Shown here: positions 41,866 to 50,932 of the stretch, piece by piece
Numbering within the stretch: the stretch's first letter is position 1
Layout of the letters: each line of letters starts with the position of its first letter
DNA from: Paenibacillus sp. V4I3
Lineage (GTDB): Bacteria > Bacillota > Bacilli > Paenibacillales > NBRC-103111
DNA length: 64,000 nt
Assembly (NCBI RefSeq): GCF_030817215.1
Contig: NZ_JAUSZA010000001.1
Coordinates: 3,074,501-3,138,500, forward strand
Direction: 5' to 3'
The notes under the pieces: model-generated
Told to the model about the DNA's origin: nothing
The model's input: the letters and a program-made list of their open reading frames with translations, nothing else
The model's database searches: none
Translations under genes and position numbers: made by a program

Positions 41866-41991
41866 TAGCCCACATCCTTAGATATATTTCAAACCTTCAT
41901 TATTGTGAGCAGTCTCAGTCTTATTATTCATGTTTACTTCAACTTTAAAGTATCACGTGACAAAGTTTAATTTAATGGATATTAGTAGCAT

Positions 41992-42021
41992 TTGACTGCA
42001 ATCGCTTACGTATCCTACACT
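41992..42021 (+). promoter_or_regulatory. Likely promoter of the MATE exporter gene
   Basis: TTGACT (41992-41997), 18 nt, TACACT (42016-42021), 34 nt before the ATG. Confidence 0.45.
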
Positions 42022-42054
42022 AATAGCATTTGAACGGAGAAAGTGTAGGGATTG

Positions 42055-43428
42055 ATGGACATGGAATCGATAGCATCTTGGAAAAAGCTTGGTCTTTTCG
42101 CGGTCACATGGCCGATATTCGTTGATTCCGTCCTGCGCATGATGCTGGGAACGGCAGATGTGTTTATGCTCAGTCTGATCTCGGATCAAGTGACTGGAGC
42201 AGTAGGCTTAGCAAACGAAATTATAGTTTTTTGCATTCTAATGTTTGGCTTCGTTGGGCTTGGAACGAGTGTAGCAGTCGCACAAAATCTTGGTGCAGGT
42301 AGAGCGAAAGAAGCCAGCCGCATTTCAGCTCTAGCGATTACGATAAATTTGATATTTGGAATTTTGGTTAGCATCTTATTGGTTGTCTTTGGTGAATCGC
42401 TGATGCGGCTAATGAATTTGGCGCCGGAGCAGGTTGAGATTGCCAAAACGTATTTAAACATCATTGGCGCTTTTATATGGATTGAGGCTTTGTCCTATGC
42501 GATCTCATCTGTTCTTCGTTCCAATGGTCAAACGAGAGACGTCATGTTTGTTACGTTGGGAGTGAACCTGATCCACGTAGCCGGTAACAGCCTTCTTATC
42601 TTTGGTAACCTTGGTTTTCCCGAGTGGGGAGTAACTGGAGCTGCAGTATCCACTGTGGTAAGCCGTCTTATTGGGCTTGTCGTTCTGATTGTTATCTTAT
42701 ATCGCCGTATTCCGGTACCGATTCGTCTGAAGCACTATGTGACATTCGATAGCCGTATTGTGAAGCAAATCATGAGCATTGGCATACCGTCAGCCGGCGA
42801 GCACCTGTCTTGGCAGTCTCAGCATATGATGATCGTCAGTTTTATTAATATCATCGGTCAAGCGGCTTTGAGTACGCATATCTACATGATGAATATAACC
42901 AACTATTTCATGGCGCTAGCTATGGCAATAGGTATGGGGACGGAAATCATTGTTGGCCATATGGTGGGTGCTGGGGCATTCAAGGCAGCCTATCATAAGT
43001 TAATTCGCAGCTTGCGGATTAGTCTTCTTGTGACCTTCGTGGTTGTGGGAATTGCTTCTATTTTCCGCAAGGATCTAATAGGGCTATTCACCGACAATCC
43101 GGAAATTATTGCAATGGGTTCTAGTATTTTAATACTCTCCGTTCTCTTAGAGCCAGGCAGGACATTCAATCTAGTTGTCATTAACTCCCTTCGTGCTGCT
43201 GGAGATGCGAGATTTCCCGTCTTAATGGGGATTCTATCCATGTGGGGGATCGCAGTGCCGCTTGCGTATTGGCTTGGCATTGTGATGGAAATGGGCCTGC
43301 TTGGCGTGTGGGTCGCATTTGCGGTAGATGAATGGGTGAGAGGCCTGCTCATGTATCTGCGGTGGAAGAGCCGCGTATGGCAAAGTAAGGCGCTCGTGAA
43401 GCCAAATGTAGGAACAGTCGCCAAGTAG
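42055..43428 (+). CDS. MATE-family efflux transporter
   Basis: About 457 aa with 12 hydrophobic helices in two homologous halves, typical of multidrug and toxin extrusion (cation-coupled antiport). The N-terminal block WPIFVDSVLRMMLGTADVFMLS and GFVGLGTSVAVAQNLGAGRAKEA near 65-85 are characteristic, repeated in the second half as AMGSSILILSVLLEPGRTFNLVVINSLRAAGD. GTAGGGA precedes the ATG; an in-frame TTG lies one codon upstream. Monocistronic, between its own promoter and terminator, next to a TipA-type drug-sensing regulator. Confidence 0.9.
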   Translation: MDMESIASWKKLGLFAVTWPIFVDSVLRMMLGTADVFMLSLISDQVTGAVGLANEIIVFCILMFGFVGLGTSVAVAQNLGAGRAKEASRISALAITINLIFGILVSILLVVFGESLMRLMNLAPEQVEIAKTYLNIIGAFIWIEALSYAISSVLRSNGQTRDVMFVTLGVNLIHVAGNSLLIFGNLGFPEWGVTGAAVSTVVSRLIGLVVLIVILYRRIPVPIRLKHYVTFDSRIVKQIMSIGIPSAGEHLSWQSQHMMIVSFINIIGQAALSTHIYMMNITNYFMALAMAIGMGTEIIVGHMVGAGAFKAAYHKLIRSLRISLLVTFVVVGIASIFRKDLIGLFTDNPEIIAMGSSILILSVLLEPGRTFNLVVINSLRAAGDARFPVLMGILSMWGIAVPLAYWLGIVMEMGLLGVWVAFAVDEWVRGLLMYLRWKSRVWQSKALVKPNVGTVAK

Positions 43429-43444
43429 CATGCGAAAAAAATGT

Positions 43445-43483
43445 AAAGAAGCACAGGACCCTTGAGGGTTCTGTGCTTCTTTC
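43445..43483 (+). terminator. Terminator of the MATE gene
   Basis: AAAGAAGCACAGGACCC-TTGA-GGGTTCTGTGCTTCTTT, a near-perfect 17-bp stem. Confidence 0.9.
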
Positions 43484-43607
43484 GTTGGAGTGACATGCAC
43501 GGTCGCTGCTGGTGACTGGTGCAATACTAGTATATTCAGTTTCTTGTAAAAGAATTGGATGTTTAACGGAGATAATAGAAATAGTGCTAGTGTCCCATTC
43601 AATAGAA

Positions 43608-44372
43608 TTACTTCTTAACACCCGTGTAGATATGGATGGCATCTCTCAGAAACTCAGCCGTACCGGGCTGTTTTTCATCATAGTAAGCCTTAAACCGTTC
43701 GTCATCCACATACATTTGGGCTAGACCAGCATGCGCTTCTTTACTGTACTCACTCCAGTAATAGCTTAACCACATCTTATGCAAATCCGCGGCTGCTTGA
43801 GCCAGTTCGCTGGCAGGGTCCCCATTTTGGAAAGCTTCCGCCAATGTAGCTAATACTTCATTCGCCAATCGCGTTACCTCGTCCTGCTGTTCCTGTGTCA
43901 TGTTTTTGATTTTTTGGTTGGACTTATTTACGGCTTCATCGCCGTACTTCTCGCGAATTTCTTTCCCGTATTTTTCCTCGTTGTCATCGATCATCTTTTG
44001 CTTGAAGCCTTCAAATTTCTCTTTATCCGTCATGGTTATTCTCCCTTCGGTTACGGCAATCGTTTTTTCTACATTTGCAATTAGTAAATCTAATTGTTTT
44101 CTTTTGTCGAGGAGTTGTTCATGGTGTTCTTTCAGGGCATTGGCGCCATTGAAGGAAGGGGCGGTAACAATTTCTTTAATACTGTCTAGACTGACCCCTA
44201 GTTCTCTGTAGAACAGTATTTGTTGTAACCTATCCACTTCCGCTTGACCATAGATTCGGTATCCTGACGAATTGATTCTTGCCGGCTTAAGAAGTTCAAT
44301 CTCATCATAATATCGAAGCGTTCTGGTGCTGACCCCAGCCAATTTGCCCAGATGCTGCACGGTGTATTCCAT
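43608..44372 (-). CDS. MerR-family regulator with TipAS drug-recognition domain (Mta-like)
   Basis: 254 aa. The N-terminal MerR winged helix (VQHLGKLAGVSTRTLRYYDEIELLKPARINSSGYRIY, residues 4-40) is followed by a dimerising coiled coil (about 75-110) and a C-terminal TipAS domain (about 125-254) with EKYGKEIREKYGDEAVNKSNQKI and the helical WLSYYWSEYSKEAHAGLAQMY block that encloses hydrophobic drugs in TipA and Mta. The ATG at 44372 has AGGAGGTG upstream. Its own promoter shows the 19-bp spacer typical of MerR-activated genes, so autoactivation is likely. Confidence 0.9.
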   Translation of the reverse strand: MEYTVQHLGKLAGVSTRTLRYYDEIELLKPARINSSGYRIYGQAEVDRLQQILFYRELGVSLDSIKEIVTAPSFNGANALKEHHEQLLDKRKQLDLLIANVEKTIAVTEGRITMTDKEKFEGFKQKMIDDNEEKYGKEIREKYGDEAVNKSNQKIKNMTQEQQDEVTRLANEVLATLAEAFQNGDPASELAQAAADLHKMWLSYYWSEYSKEAHAGLAQMYVDDERFKAYYDEKQPGTAEFLRDAIHIYTGVKK

Positions 44373-44394
44373 CTGTTCACCTCCTGACAACATA

Positions 44395-44425
44395 ACTGTA
44401 CTGCTTTACGTAGCGTGAATGTCAA
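44395..44425 (-). promoter_or_regulatory. MerR-type promoter with 19-bp spacer
   Basis: On the minus strand TTGACA (44425-44420) and TACAGT (44400-44395) are separated by 19 bp instead of 17. The spacer (TTCACGCTACGTAAAGCAG) contains an imperfect dyad, ATTCACG / CGTAAAG, similar to TipA/Mta operators. MerR-family activators untwist such elongated promoters. Confidence 0.75.
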
Positions 44426-44524
44426 ATGCTTTTTTGAAATTTAATTCTACAAGTAATACAAGTCTTACTCTAGGAATAGGATGATACGAGCCTTAAAGCA
44501 TGTACAAATCAATAGAATGAATGG

Positions 44525-45160
44525 GTGATTCAGTTGTATACGATTCTTAGTTTTTTTCTCCTGGGTTTATCGCTGGCAGCACCTATTGGTCCGATTAATG
44601 CAGCTGTGTTAGACAGAGGAATTAAGAAGGGTTTTTTTCATGCTTGGGTAGTGGGTATTGGAGCACTGATTGCTGATGCACTGTTAATGATCCTCATTTA
44701 TTTCGGACTCGTGCATTTTCTAACAACGCCTTTTATGAAAACGTTTCTTTGGTTATTTGGCTGCTTTATATTGCTCTACTCCGGTATCGAAAGTTTGATT
44801 GATGCGGGGAAAATAAAGGGAGAAGCATATAGAAACGAAGTTACGCTTTCGAAATCGTTTTTGTCCGGTTTTTTCATGTCTATAACTAGTCCCTTGTCCA
44901 TCCTCTTTTGGCTTGGTATCTATGGGTCGGTTTTAGCTGAAACCATTGCTGATTTCGATAGAAACCACGTATTATTGTATACGGGGGTTATGTTCACAGG
45001 TATTTGCATGTGGGATGTTATTATGGCGTCGTTAGCCAGTACGTTTCGAAGATTTCTCACGACTCGCGCTCTCTCGTTCATATCCATCGCATCAGGACTA
45101 TCCCTGATTGGCTTTGGGTTGCATTTTGGGATAAAAGCCTTCCACGCCCTCTTTGGATAA
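44525..45160 (+). CDS. LysE/RhtB-family exporter
   Basis: 211 aa with six hydrophobic helices. The N-terminal LGLSLAAPIGPINAAVLDRGIKKGFFHAWVVGIGALIADALLM is the LysE-family signature (PIGP, then G...AD). These proteins export amino acids or similar metabolites. Start uncertain: GTG 44525 or TTG 44534, the latter with GGGTGA 5 nt upstream. It is divergent from the MerR regulator with 152 nt between, and ends 2 nt before the convergent amino-acid permease. Confidence 0.85.
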   Translation: MIQLYTILSFFLLGLSLAAPIGPINAAVLDRGIKKGFFHAWVVGIGALIADALLMILIYFGLVHFLTTPFMKTFLWLFGCFILLYSGIESLIDAGKIKGEAYRNEVTLSKSFLSGFFMSITSPLSILFWLGIYGSVLAETIADFDRNHVLLYTGVMFTGICMWDVIMASLASTFRRFLTTRALSFISIASGLSLIGFGLHFGIKAFHALFG

Positions 45161-45162
45161 CG

Positions 45163-46560
45163 CTAGGTCGCTCCTTCACGATTATCATGTTTAGGATTTG
45201 GCAGTTCTTTGGCTCTGTAAGATGCTGCGTGGGCGCTCTTTTTCCATTTGAAGCTCATGCCCCATGTAACCAAGCCTATGATCACGATAAATAGGAGGCT
45301 TATCCAGAATCCTGGTCGGCTCGTTCCATGAAAGACTGTACCCGTGATAGCAGTAAGGATTAGAGCCATGCCCAGATATCGTTTGATCTTTCCCCAAACG
45401 GATAGTTGTAGTAAGCGTCCTGAAGATAGTAGGATGAAGAGCCAGTTCAAGAGCAGCATAATCCCCGCGGCTGTTGTTACATATTCATAAAGCTCCTCAG
45501 GCAACAAGAGAGCCATCAGCACTGCTACAGCTATACCTCCAGTCGTAAAACCGATGGCGAATAAAGGCATTTGTCTTTTCCCTGTTGTTTTTTTGGCAAA
45601 GATCGAAGGGGCATCGTGATCTTTGGCTAACGTTATAAGGATCGTTGTCACCGCAAATAAAGAAGCAACCATTGTAGAAAATCCAGCAATAATTAGAATA
45701 GCGTTAAACGCATGCGGGACAAAAGGGAGATTGTAACTTCCCAAAGCAACCTGAAACGGGCTTTCCTTTCCCTGTAAAGCATTCAAGGGGATCAAGGTTA
45801 AAGCAAGAATAAGAGATGCGATATAGATCGTCGTTAAAAGAAGGATCATGATGTTCCCTGCTTTAGGTGCCTCTTCGGGTCGCTTCAATCTTGTGGCCAT
45901 TAAGCCCATGATTTCAATACCGCCAAAGGCGTAAAAAGCATAAATAAAAGAGGACCAAGATCCCATTAACCCAGCTGGCAAAAAGGTTTCTTTGGCCGCC
46001 CGGAATCTCGGTTGATGAGCTCCACCTGTGATAAATCCAAAGACTGCGGCTCCTGCAATAAGGAGAAACATAACGATGGCGGATACTTTGATAATGGCAA
46101 AAACATGTTCAGTGCGCTCGAATGCTTTAGTCCCGAGCAAGATAACACCCAAACCAATCAAGGCGTAAAACGTAGCAAAAATCCACATGGGTACCGCTGG
46201 AAACCAGAATCGGGTAAAAAGGGACAAAGCTGTTAATTGACTCCCCATAATTAAGAGCTCTGAACTCCAATAGACCCATCCACTGCTGAAGCCTGCGCAG
46301 CGTCCAAATGCTTTTTTGGCATATGCCCGAAAAGATCCTTGCTGCGGATCCGCTCCCGTCATTCGGGCCAAGACATCAAAAACAATATAAGTGCCTATGG
46401 CTGCCAGAATAAACATGAAAATGACGGATCCTCCACCCATTTTGATCCCAATCCCGGAGCCTAAGAAGTAACCCGTACCAATCGTGCAGGCAACTCCTAG
46501 CAATGACAGCTGCCACCACTTCATCTGTCCTGACTTATCACTCTTTGCTTTTGTGGACAT
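45163..46560 (-). CDS. APC-superfamily amino acid permease
   Basis: 465 aa, 12 predicted helices, with the first-helix motif CTIGTGYFLGSGIGIKMGGGS (about residues 25-45) that lines the substrate site of APC transporters and SFRAYAKKAFGRCAGFSSGWVYW near 75-97. AGGAGG 6 nt before the ATG. Resembles the B. subtilis YdgF/YbxG/YvsH group of neutral or cationic amino acid permeases; exact substrate not predictable. Confidence 0.88.
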   Translation of the reverse strand: MSTKAKSDKSGQMKWWQLSLLGVACTIGTGYFLGSGIGIKMGGGSVIFMFILAAIGTYIVFDVLARMTGADPQQGSFRAYAKKAFGRCAGFSSGWVYWSSELLIMGSQLTALSLFTRFWFPAVPMWIFATFYALIGLGVILLGTKAFERTEHVFAIIKVSAIVMFLLIAGAAVFGFITGGAHQPRFRAAKETFLPAGLMGSWSSFIYAFYAFGGIEIMGLMATRLKRPEEAPKAGNIMILLLTTIYIASLILALTLIPLNALQGKESPFQVALGSYNLPFVPHAFNAILIIAGFSTMVASLFAVTTILITLAKDHDAPSIFAKKTTGKRQMPLFAIGFTTGGIAVAVLMALLLPEELYEYVTTAAGIMLLLNWLFILLSSGRLLQLSVWGKIKRYLGMALILTAITGTVFHGTSRPGFWISLLFIVIIGLVTWGMSFKWKKSAHAASYRAKELPNPKHDNREGAT

Positions 46561-46636
46561 ATAGCCTCCTAATGCCGTTCGTCTCGAAATAACAGCTGTT
46601 AGTATAGCTTGTCCATTGGTAAAATATACTTAGAAA

Positions 46637-46930
46637 TTAATCTATCAGAGCTAATAGAGTACCGTCTCTTAGTATGACCACATAGGAGTGGAGTCTAGCA
46701 CTAGGCACATTATGGCAACGCCCAGTATGTACTTCATACGTCCATCCATGCAGCGGACACACGAGCTCTCCATCTTCAAGGTCAACGGTGTAACCGGCAT
46801 GAGGGCAAACACTAGACAGTAGGGTATAAATACCTTCCACCTCCGTAAGGAAGTACAGGTTATCCTCTACTTGAACCTCTGACGGAAATGATGTGAATTG
46901 ATCTATTGTTCCGATTATGATTTCTTTCAT
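46637..46930 (-). CDS. Rieske [2Fe-2S] ferredoxin-like protein
   Basis: 97 aa, a single Rieske domain: CPHAG (box 1, Cys and His ligands) and CPLHGWTY (box 2) separated by about 17 residues. The ATG at 46930 has AAAGGAG upstream; an extra six-residue extension is possible. Such small proteins feed electrons to oxygenases or act with nitrite reductase-like enzymes, but no partner oxygenase is adjacent; it lies between an amino-acid permease and a PLP enzyme. Confidence 0.88.
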   Translation of the reverse strand: MKEIIIGTIDQFTSFPSEVQVEDNLYFLTEVEGIYTLLSSVCPHAGYTVDLEDGELVCPLHGWTYEVHTGRCHNVPSARLHSYVVILRDGTLLALID

Positions 46931-47019
46931 CGTTATTCTCCTTTTCAACCAGGTTAGTTTGAGTATAAGTCACGGCTGTTGTTTCACCAAGTGAAAAATG
47001 ACAATGGAGGATCACACAA

Positions 47020-48111
47020 ATGAGCAAGAACAACCCATTATTAGAAGCGTTTAATCAAGCAAGTTACCCAGTAGGTGGCCATAGTAAAAGAAACATTCAG
47101 GTTTTGAAAGAGGTATTGAATGATATAGATGGGAATCTGGACAGTGATATGTATGGTTCAGGTAAACTTATCGAAAGTTTTCAAGAAGAAATGGCGACGT
47201 TCTTGGGTAAAGAAACAGCCGTATTTTTCCCTAGTGGAACCATGGCACAACAAATTGCCTTAAGAATCTGGTCTGACAAGAAAGGTATTAAGAAAGTGGC
47301 TTATCATCCTTTGAGTCATTTAGAAATTCATGAAGAAGACGGGTTAAAAGAATTGCATCAAATTGAAACTATTTTGCTTGGGGATAAAGACAGACTGATT
47401 CGACTGGAAGATGTTCTCCATATGCAAGATGATATTGCTTGTTTATTAATAGAATTACCGCAACGTGAAATTGGCGGACAGCTGCCGGACTACGAGGAGC
47501 TTGTTGCGATTTGTACTTATTGTCGCGAGAAAGGAATTAAATTGCATCTAGACGGAGCCAGACTATACGAGATTCTACCTTATTATCAAAAAACAGCAGC
47601 AGAAGTTTGTGAGCTTTTTGATAGTGTGTATATTTCTTTCTATAAAGGGGTTGGCGGGATCGCAGGAGCCATACTTGCCGGTAGTGAAGCTTTTACAAAA
47701 GAGTCCAAAGTATGGAAAAGACGATACGGAGGCGATTTAATTAGCCTTTATCCGTATATCCTAAGTAGCGGCTATTATTTCAAACGGAGATTGCCTAAAA
47801 TGAAGCAGTATTATGAAGAAGCCAAAGTGCTTGCTGGATACTATAATCAATGCCATGGCGTTGTGACAAAACCATTAGAACCCGTGACTAACATGTTTCA
47901 TGTGCATGTTGATCTGCCGAAAGAGAAGCTTGAACCTCTATTAGTAGCCTTGTATGAGGAGACAGGTATAGGATTAACCCCCTATGTAAGAGAGAGCAGC
48001 GAGACAACATGTTGTTATGAAGTAAATATCGGTGATCGCTTTGCGAATATACCCACAGATGAGCTTAAGAAAGCATTCCAGCGGTTGGATGTGAAAATGA
48101 GAACTGTTTAG
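47020..48111 (+). CDS. Threonine aldolase family PLP enzyme
   Basis: 363 aa, fold-type I PLP enzyme of the beta-eliminating lyase/threonine aldolase family. Seen: DSDMYGSGKLIESFQEEMATFLGKETAVFFPSGTMAQQIALR (N-terminal block), HLDGARLYE near 176 (Asp binding the PLP nitrogen and Arg) and SFYKGVGGIAGA near 206 (Schiff-base Lys). Cleaves L-threonine or related beta-hydroxy amino acids to glycine plus aldehyde in characterised members. The spacing and residues suggest an active enzyme; substrate preference open. Confidence 0.85.
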   Translation: MSKNNPLLEAFNQASYPVGGHSKRNIQVLKEVLNDIDGNLDSDMYGSGKLIESFQEEMATFLGKETAVFFPSGTMAQQIALRIWSDKKGIKKVAYHPLSHLEIHEEDGLKELHQIETILLGDKDRLIRLEDVLHMQDDIACLLIELPQREIGGQLPDYEELVAICTYCREKGIKLHLDGARLYEILPYYQKTAAEVCELFDSVYISFYKGVGGIAGAILAGSEAFTKESKVWKRRYGGDLISLYPYILSSGYYFKRRLPKMKQYYEEAKVLAGYYNQCHGVVTKPLEPVTNMFHVHVDLPKEKLEPLLVALYEETGIGLTPYVRESSETTCCYEVNIGDRFANIPTDELKKAFQRLDVKMRTV

Positions 48112-48155
48112 ATCGGATACGAAAGTGCCACACTGGTGTTATGGGGTGGTTAGAA

Positions 48156-49061
48156 ATGCTCTTTGAGCCTATAAAACCAATGATTGTCAGTATCGGTAAA
48201 GAAGCTTTTGATGACGAGAGATATATATTTGAACCCAAATGGGACGGATGGCGAATCCTCCTACATAAGCAGGGGAATCGCATTGAAGCTTTTACACGTA
48301 ACGGCATGTTGATTTCCAGTAAATTTCCGGAATTAAAGGAAGCAGCAGTGGCCATCAAGGCTCAAACGGCGATTCTTGACTGTGAGGGAATTGTTTTGCG
48401 CGGTGGCAGACCGGTATTTGATGATTTTTCTTATCGTGGCCGGTTGAGTAATTCTGCGAGGATTAATCGCGCTGTAAACACACATCCCGTAACATTTGTT
48501 GTATTTGATGTCCTTTACACAGATAGAGATCATTTGGATGAATCGTTGACGCAGCGAAAACAGCGGCTTGGCGAGATCGTCGATTCTACCCCCGTTATCA
48601 TGCCTACCATGTTCGTAGGAGGACAAGGTAGGGCGTTATTTGAGTTAATGAAAGAACGAAATATGGAAGGCATTGTAGCGAAGCGAAAGAACTCCAAATA
48701 TCAACTGGATACCAAAAGTGACGATTGGCTGAAAGTGAAATATTTTAAATCGATTGATGTGGTCATATTGGGGTATAGAACGAATCCATTTGGCCTTGTA
48801 ATCGGCTTGAATTTCAGAACGGTGAAGAATAAGCCAGTTGGAGTGGTTGAGTTTGGTTTTCAGCAAGAAGATAAGCAAATGTTTTTGGTAATAGCTAAGC
48901 AATTGAACTCGGTCAGGGATGAGAAAACACAGTGGATTGAACCACGCTTGTGCTGCCGGATTGACTATTTGGAGCGAACAGACACGCATCAATTAAGGAC
49001 CACGGTGTTTCGTGGTTTTTTGCCGGATAAGAAGCCTGAGGAATGTAAATGGGAATCTTGA
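48156..49061 (+). CDS. ATP-dependent DNA ligase (LigD-ligase type), stand-alone
   Basis: About 301 aa. The adenylation motif I is EPKWDGWR near residue 25 (nucleophile Lys), motif III DCEGIVLR near 76, motif IV MEGIVAKRKNSKY near 170 and motif V WLKVKY near 195; an OB-fold follows (VVILGYRTNPFGLVIGL). ATP-dependent ligases in bacteria usually serve Ku/LigD end-joining or repair. No Ku, primase or nuclease domain is next to it. GGGGTGG upstream favours ATG 48156 over 48141. Confidence 0.88.
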   Translation: MLFEPIKPMIVSIGKEAFDDERYIFEPKWDGWRILLHKQGNRIEAFTRNGMLISSKFPELKEAAVAIKAQTAILDCEGIVLRGGRPVFDDFSYRGRLSNSARINRAVNTHPVTFVVFDVLYTDRDHLDESLTQRKQRLGEIVDSTPVIMPTMFVGGQGRALFELMKERNMEGIVAKRKNSKYQLDTKSDDWLKVKYFKSIDVVILGYRTNPFGLVIGLNFRTVKNKPVGVVEFGFQQEDKQMFLVIAKQLNSVRDEKTQWIEPRLCCRIDYLERTDTHQLRTTVFRGFLPDKKPEECKWES

Positions 49062-49153
49062 AGAAGCAAGTGGTAAATAAAGTATGCTAAAATAGGCTTA
49101 GGCCCGACCAAGAAAACTTAATTGAAATCAGCTAATTACAAAGGAGCGATTAT

Positions 49154-49843
49154 ATGAACATTATTTTTCATGGACAAAGCTGTGTTGAGATTCGATTAAA
49201 GGAGCATACGCTCATCATTGATCCCTTCTTGAACCATAACCCTCTGGCCGCTGCAAAACCGGAAGATATTAAGGCCGATTACATACTCGTTACTCATGGT
49301 CATGCCGATCATTTAGGTGATTCACTAGAGATTGCAAAGCGCAACGAAGCCACTATTATTGCACCCAATGATTTGGGGAGGTACTTATCTTTCCAAGGGG
49401 CAAAAACCCACGGAATGGGGATCGGCGGAGAATTTCATTTTCCTTTTGGTAAAGTGAAAATGACACTAGCGCTGCACGATTCTTCCTATAACCCGCCAGG
49501 AACCAAAGAAAATATTTATACAGGGATGGCTAGTGGTTTCTTAATTACGGCAGAGGGGAAAACGATCTACCATGCAGGGGACACGGGCCTTTTTGGAGAT
49601 ATGCAATTGCTGGGCAAATTAAATGCTATTGATCTTGCCTTCCTTCCAATTGGTGACAACTATACCATGGGCCCACGCGATGCCGTAATCGCCGCACAAT
49701 TCTTACAAGCAAAAATGGTCGTTCCGTTGCACTACAACACATTTCCACTCATTAAGCAGGATCCCAAGGCTTTTGTTGATAGTCTGGCTTCTGAGGGAAT
49801 TAAGGGTGTTGTCATAGAACCTGGTCAAAGTCTATCATTCTAA
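49154..49843 (+). CDS. Metallo-beta-lactamase-fold hydrolase (UPF0173/YtkL-like)
   Basis: 229 aa. Metal ligands are visible as THGHADH near residue 52-58, HAGDTG near 142 and a C-terminal VPLHYNTFP His near 196. Matches the UPF0173 metal-dependent hydrolase family (B. subtilis YtkL) in length and in the starting FHGQSCVEI. Substrate not established. AAAGGAG precedes the ATG; it is followed 27 nt later by the Dabb gene. Confidence 0.9.
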   Translation: MNIIFHGQSCVEIRLKEHTLIIDPFLNHNPLAAAKPEDIKADYILVTHGHADHLGDSLEIAKRNEATIIAPNDLGRYLSFQGAKTHGMGIGGEFHFPFGKVKMTLALHDSSYNPPGTKENIYTGMASGFLITAEGKTIYHAGDTGLFGDMQLLGKLNAIDLAFLPIGDNYTMGPRDAVIAAQFLQAKMVVPLHYNTFPLIKQDPKAFVDSLASEGIKGVVIEPGQSLSF

Positions 49844-49870
49844 ATTAATTCTAAAGGAGGCTTTGTAGCC

Positions 49871-50179
49871 ATGATGTTTGAGCACTTGGTTTCGTTCAAA
49901 TTTAATGAGAATTTAGATCCGCAGAAGGAAAAGGAATTGCTTGAAACCTTATTGTCATTAAAAAATAAGATCTCTGGGATCGTCGATTTATCGGCAGGCG
50001 TAAATGTGACAGAAGAAACAGATAATGTGCAAGGATACACGTTAGGACTTCGTGTGACTTTTGAAGATCAAGAATCTTTACGACAATATGGACCGCATCC
50101 TGCGCACCAGCAATTCGTGAAATCATTAGAAGGAATTATTGAGAATGTCATAGTGATTGACTACCCAATTGTGAAGTGA
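49871..50179 (+). CDS. Dabb (stress-responsive A/B barrel) family protein
   Basis: 102 aa dimeric alpha/beta barrel family. MMFEHLVSFKFNE at the start and the closing YGPHPAHQQFV...ENVIVIDYP segment are characteristic. Role in bacteria unclear; plant homologues are stress-induced. AAAGGAGG about 10 nt before the first ATG. Its stop lies just before the phosphoesterase start, so it may be co-transcribed with both neighbours. Confidence 0.82.
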   Translation: MMFEHLVSFKFNENLDPQKEKELLETLLSLKNKISGIVDLSAGVNVTEETDNVQGYTLGLRVTFEDQESLRQYGPHPAHQQFVKSLEGIIENVIVIDYPIVK

Positions 50180-50202
50180 GTGATAAACAGGGGGAAAGCC
50201 GA

Positions 50203-50925
50203 GTGAAATTAGCCTTTATTTCGGATATACATGGGAATGCAATCGCTCTCGAAGCAGTTTTGCAAGATATGGCTAAGCATGAGATAGACCGTATTTATGT
50301 ACTGGGTGATCTTTGCTACCGTGGACCAGATCCCAAAAGATCTCTTTCTTTGGTCCGTTCTTTAAATACTCAGGTCATTAAAGGAAACGCAGATGAATGG
50401 GTTGTGCGCGGCGTAAATCAAGGAGAAGTCCCGGAGCAGGTCATTGACATGATGAAGAGAGAACGGGAGTGGACCGTTGCGCAATTGGACGAGCAGGATA
50501 TCGCATACTTGGTGAGTCTGCCTACTGAAATGAAGCTTGAGATAGAGGGGATCTCTATTCATGCGTTCCATGCGACGCCAGATAGCTTGTTCGAAATCGT
50601 ACTTCCTGGCGTTGGCGATGAGGTGCTGAAGTCAAAGCTTATGTCCGCGTCGGATGCGGATATTTTCATTTATGCTCATATCCACAGACCATTCATCCGT
50701 TATATGGAAGGTAAAATACTGTTGAATACCGGAAGTGTAGGTCTACCTTTTGACGGTATGTCTAAAGCTGCCTATGCCATTGTTGAAATTGAAAATGGAC
50801 AAATCCGAACATCGATTGAACGTGTTCCATTTCGAATTGAGGACGTAGTCAAGCAATATGAAGAAGTCCATTACCCGAATGCAGAAATGATGACGAAAAT
50901 TGTTCGAAACGGTCTTGTGAAATAA
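50203..50925 (+). CDS. Metallophosphoesterase family protein
   Basis: 240 aa calcineurin-like phosphoesterase: SDIHGNAIAL near residue 6 (motif I), LGDLCYRGP near 37 (motif II), KGNADEW near 65 (GNxxE/D motif III), HAFHATP and YAHIHRPFI (metal His). The YfcE/MJ0936-like short form hydrolyses phosphodiesters or diadenosine polyphosphates in some members. GTG 50203 with GGGGGAAAG upstream is preferred over the in-frame GTG at 50176, which overlaps the upstream stop. Confidence 0.87.
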   Translation: MKLAFISDIHGNAIALEAVLQDMAKHEIDRIYVLGDLCYRGPDPKRSLSLVRSLNTQVIKGNADEWVVRGVNQGEVPEQVIDMMKREREWTVAQLDEQDIAYLVSLPTEMKLEIEGISIHAFHATPDSLFEIVLPGVGDEVLKSKLMSASDADIFIYAHIHRPFIRYMEGKILLNTGSVGLPFDGMSKAAYAIVEIENGQIRTSIERVPFRIEDVVKQYEEVHYPNAEMMTKIVRNGLVK

Positions 50926-50932
50926 GAAAGAA

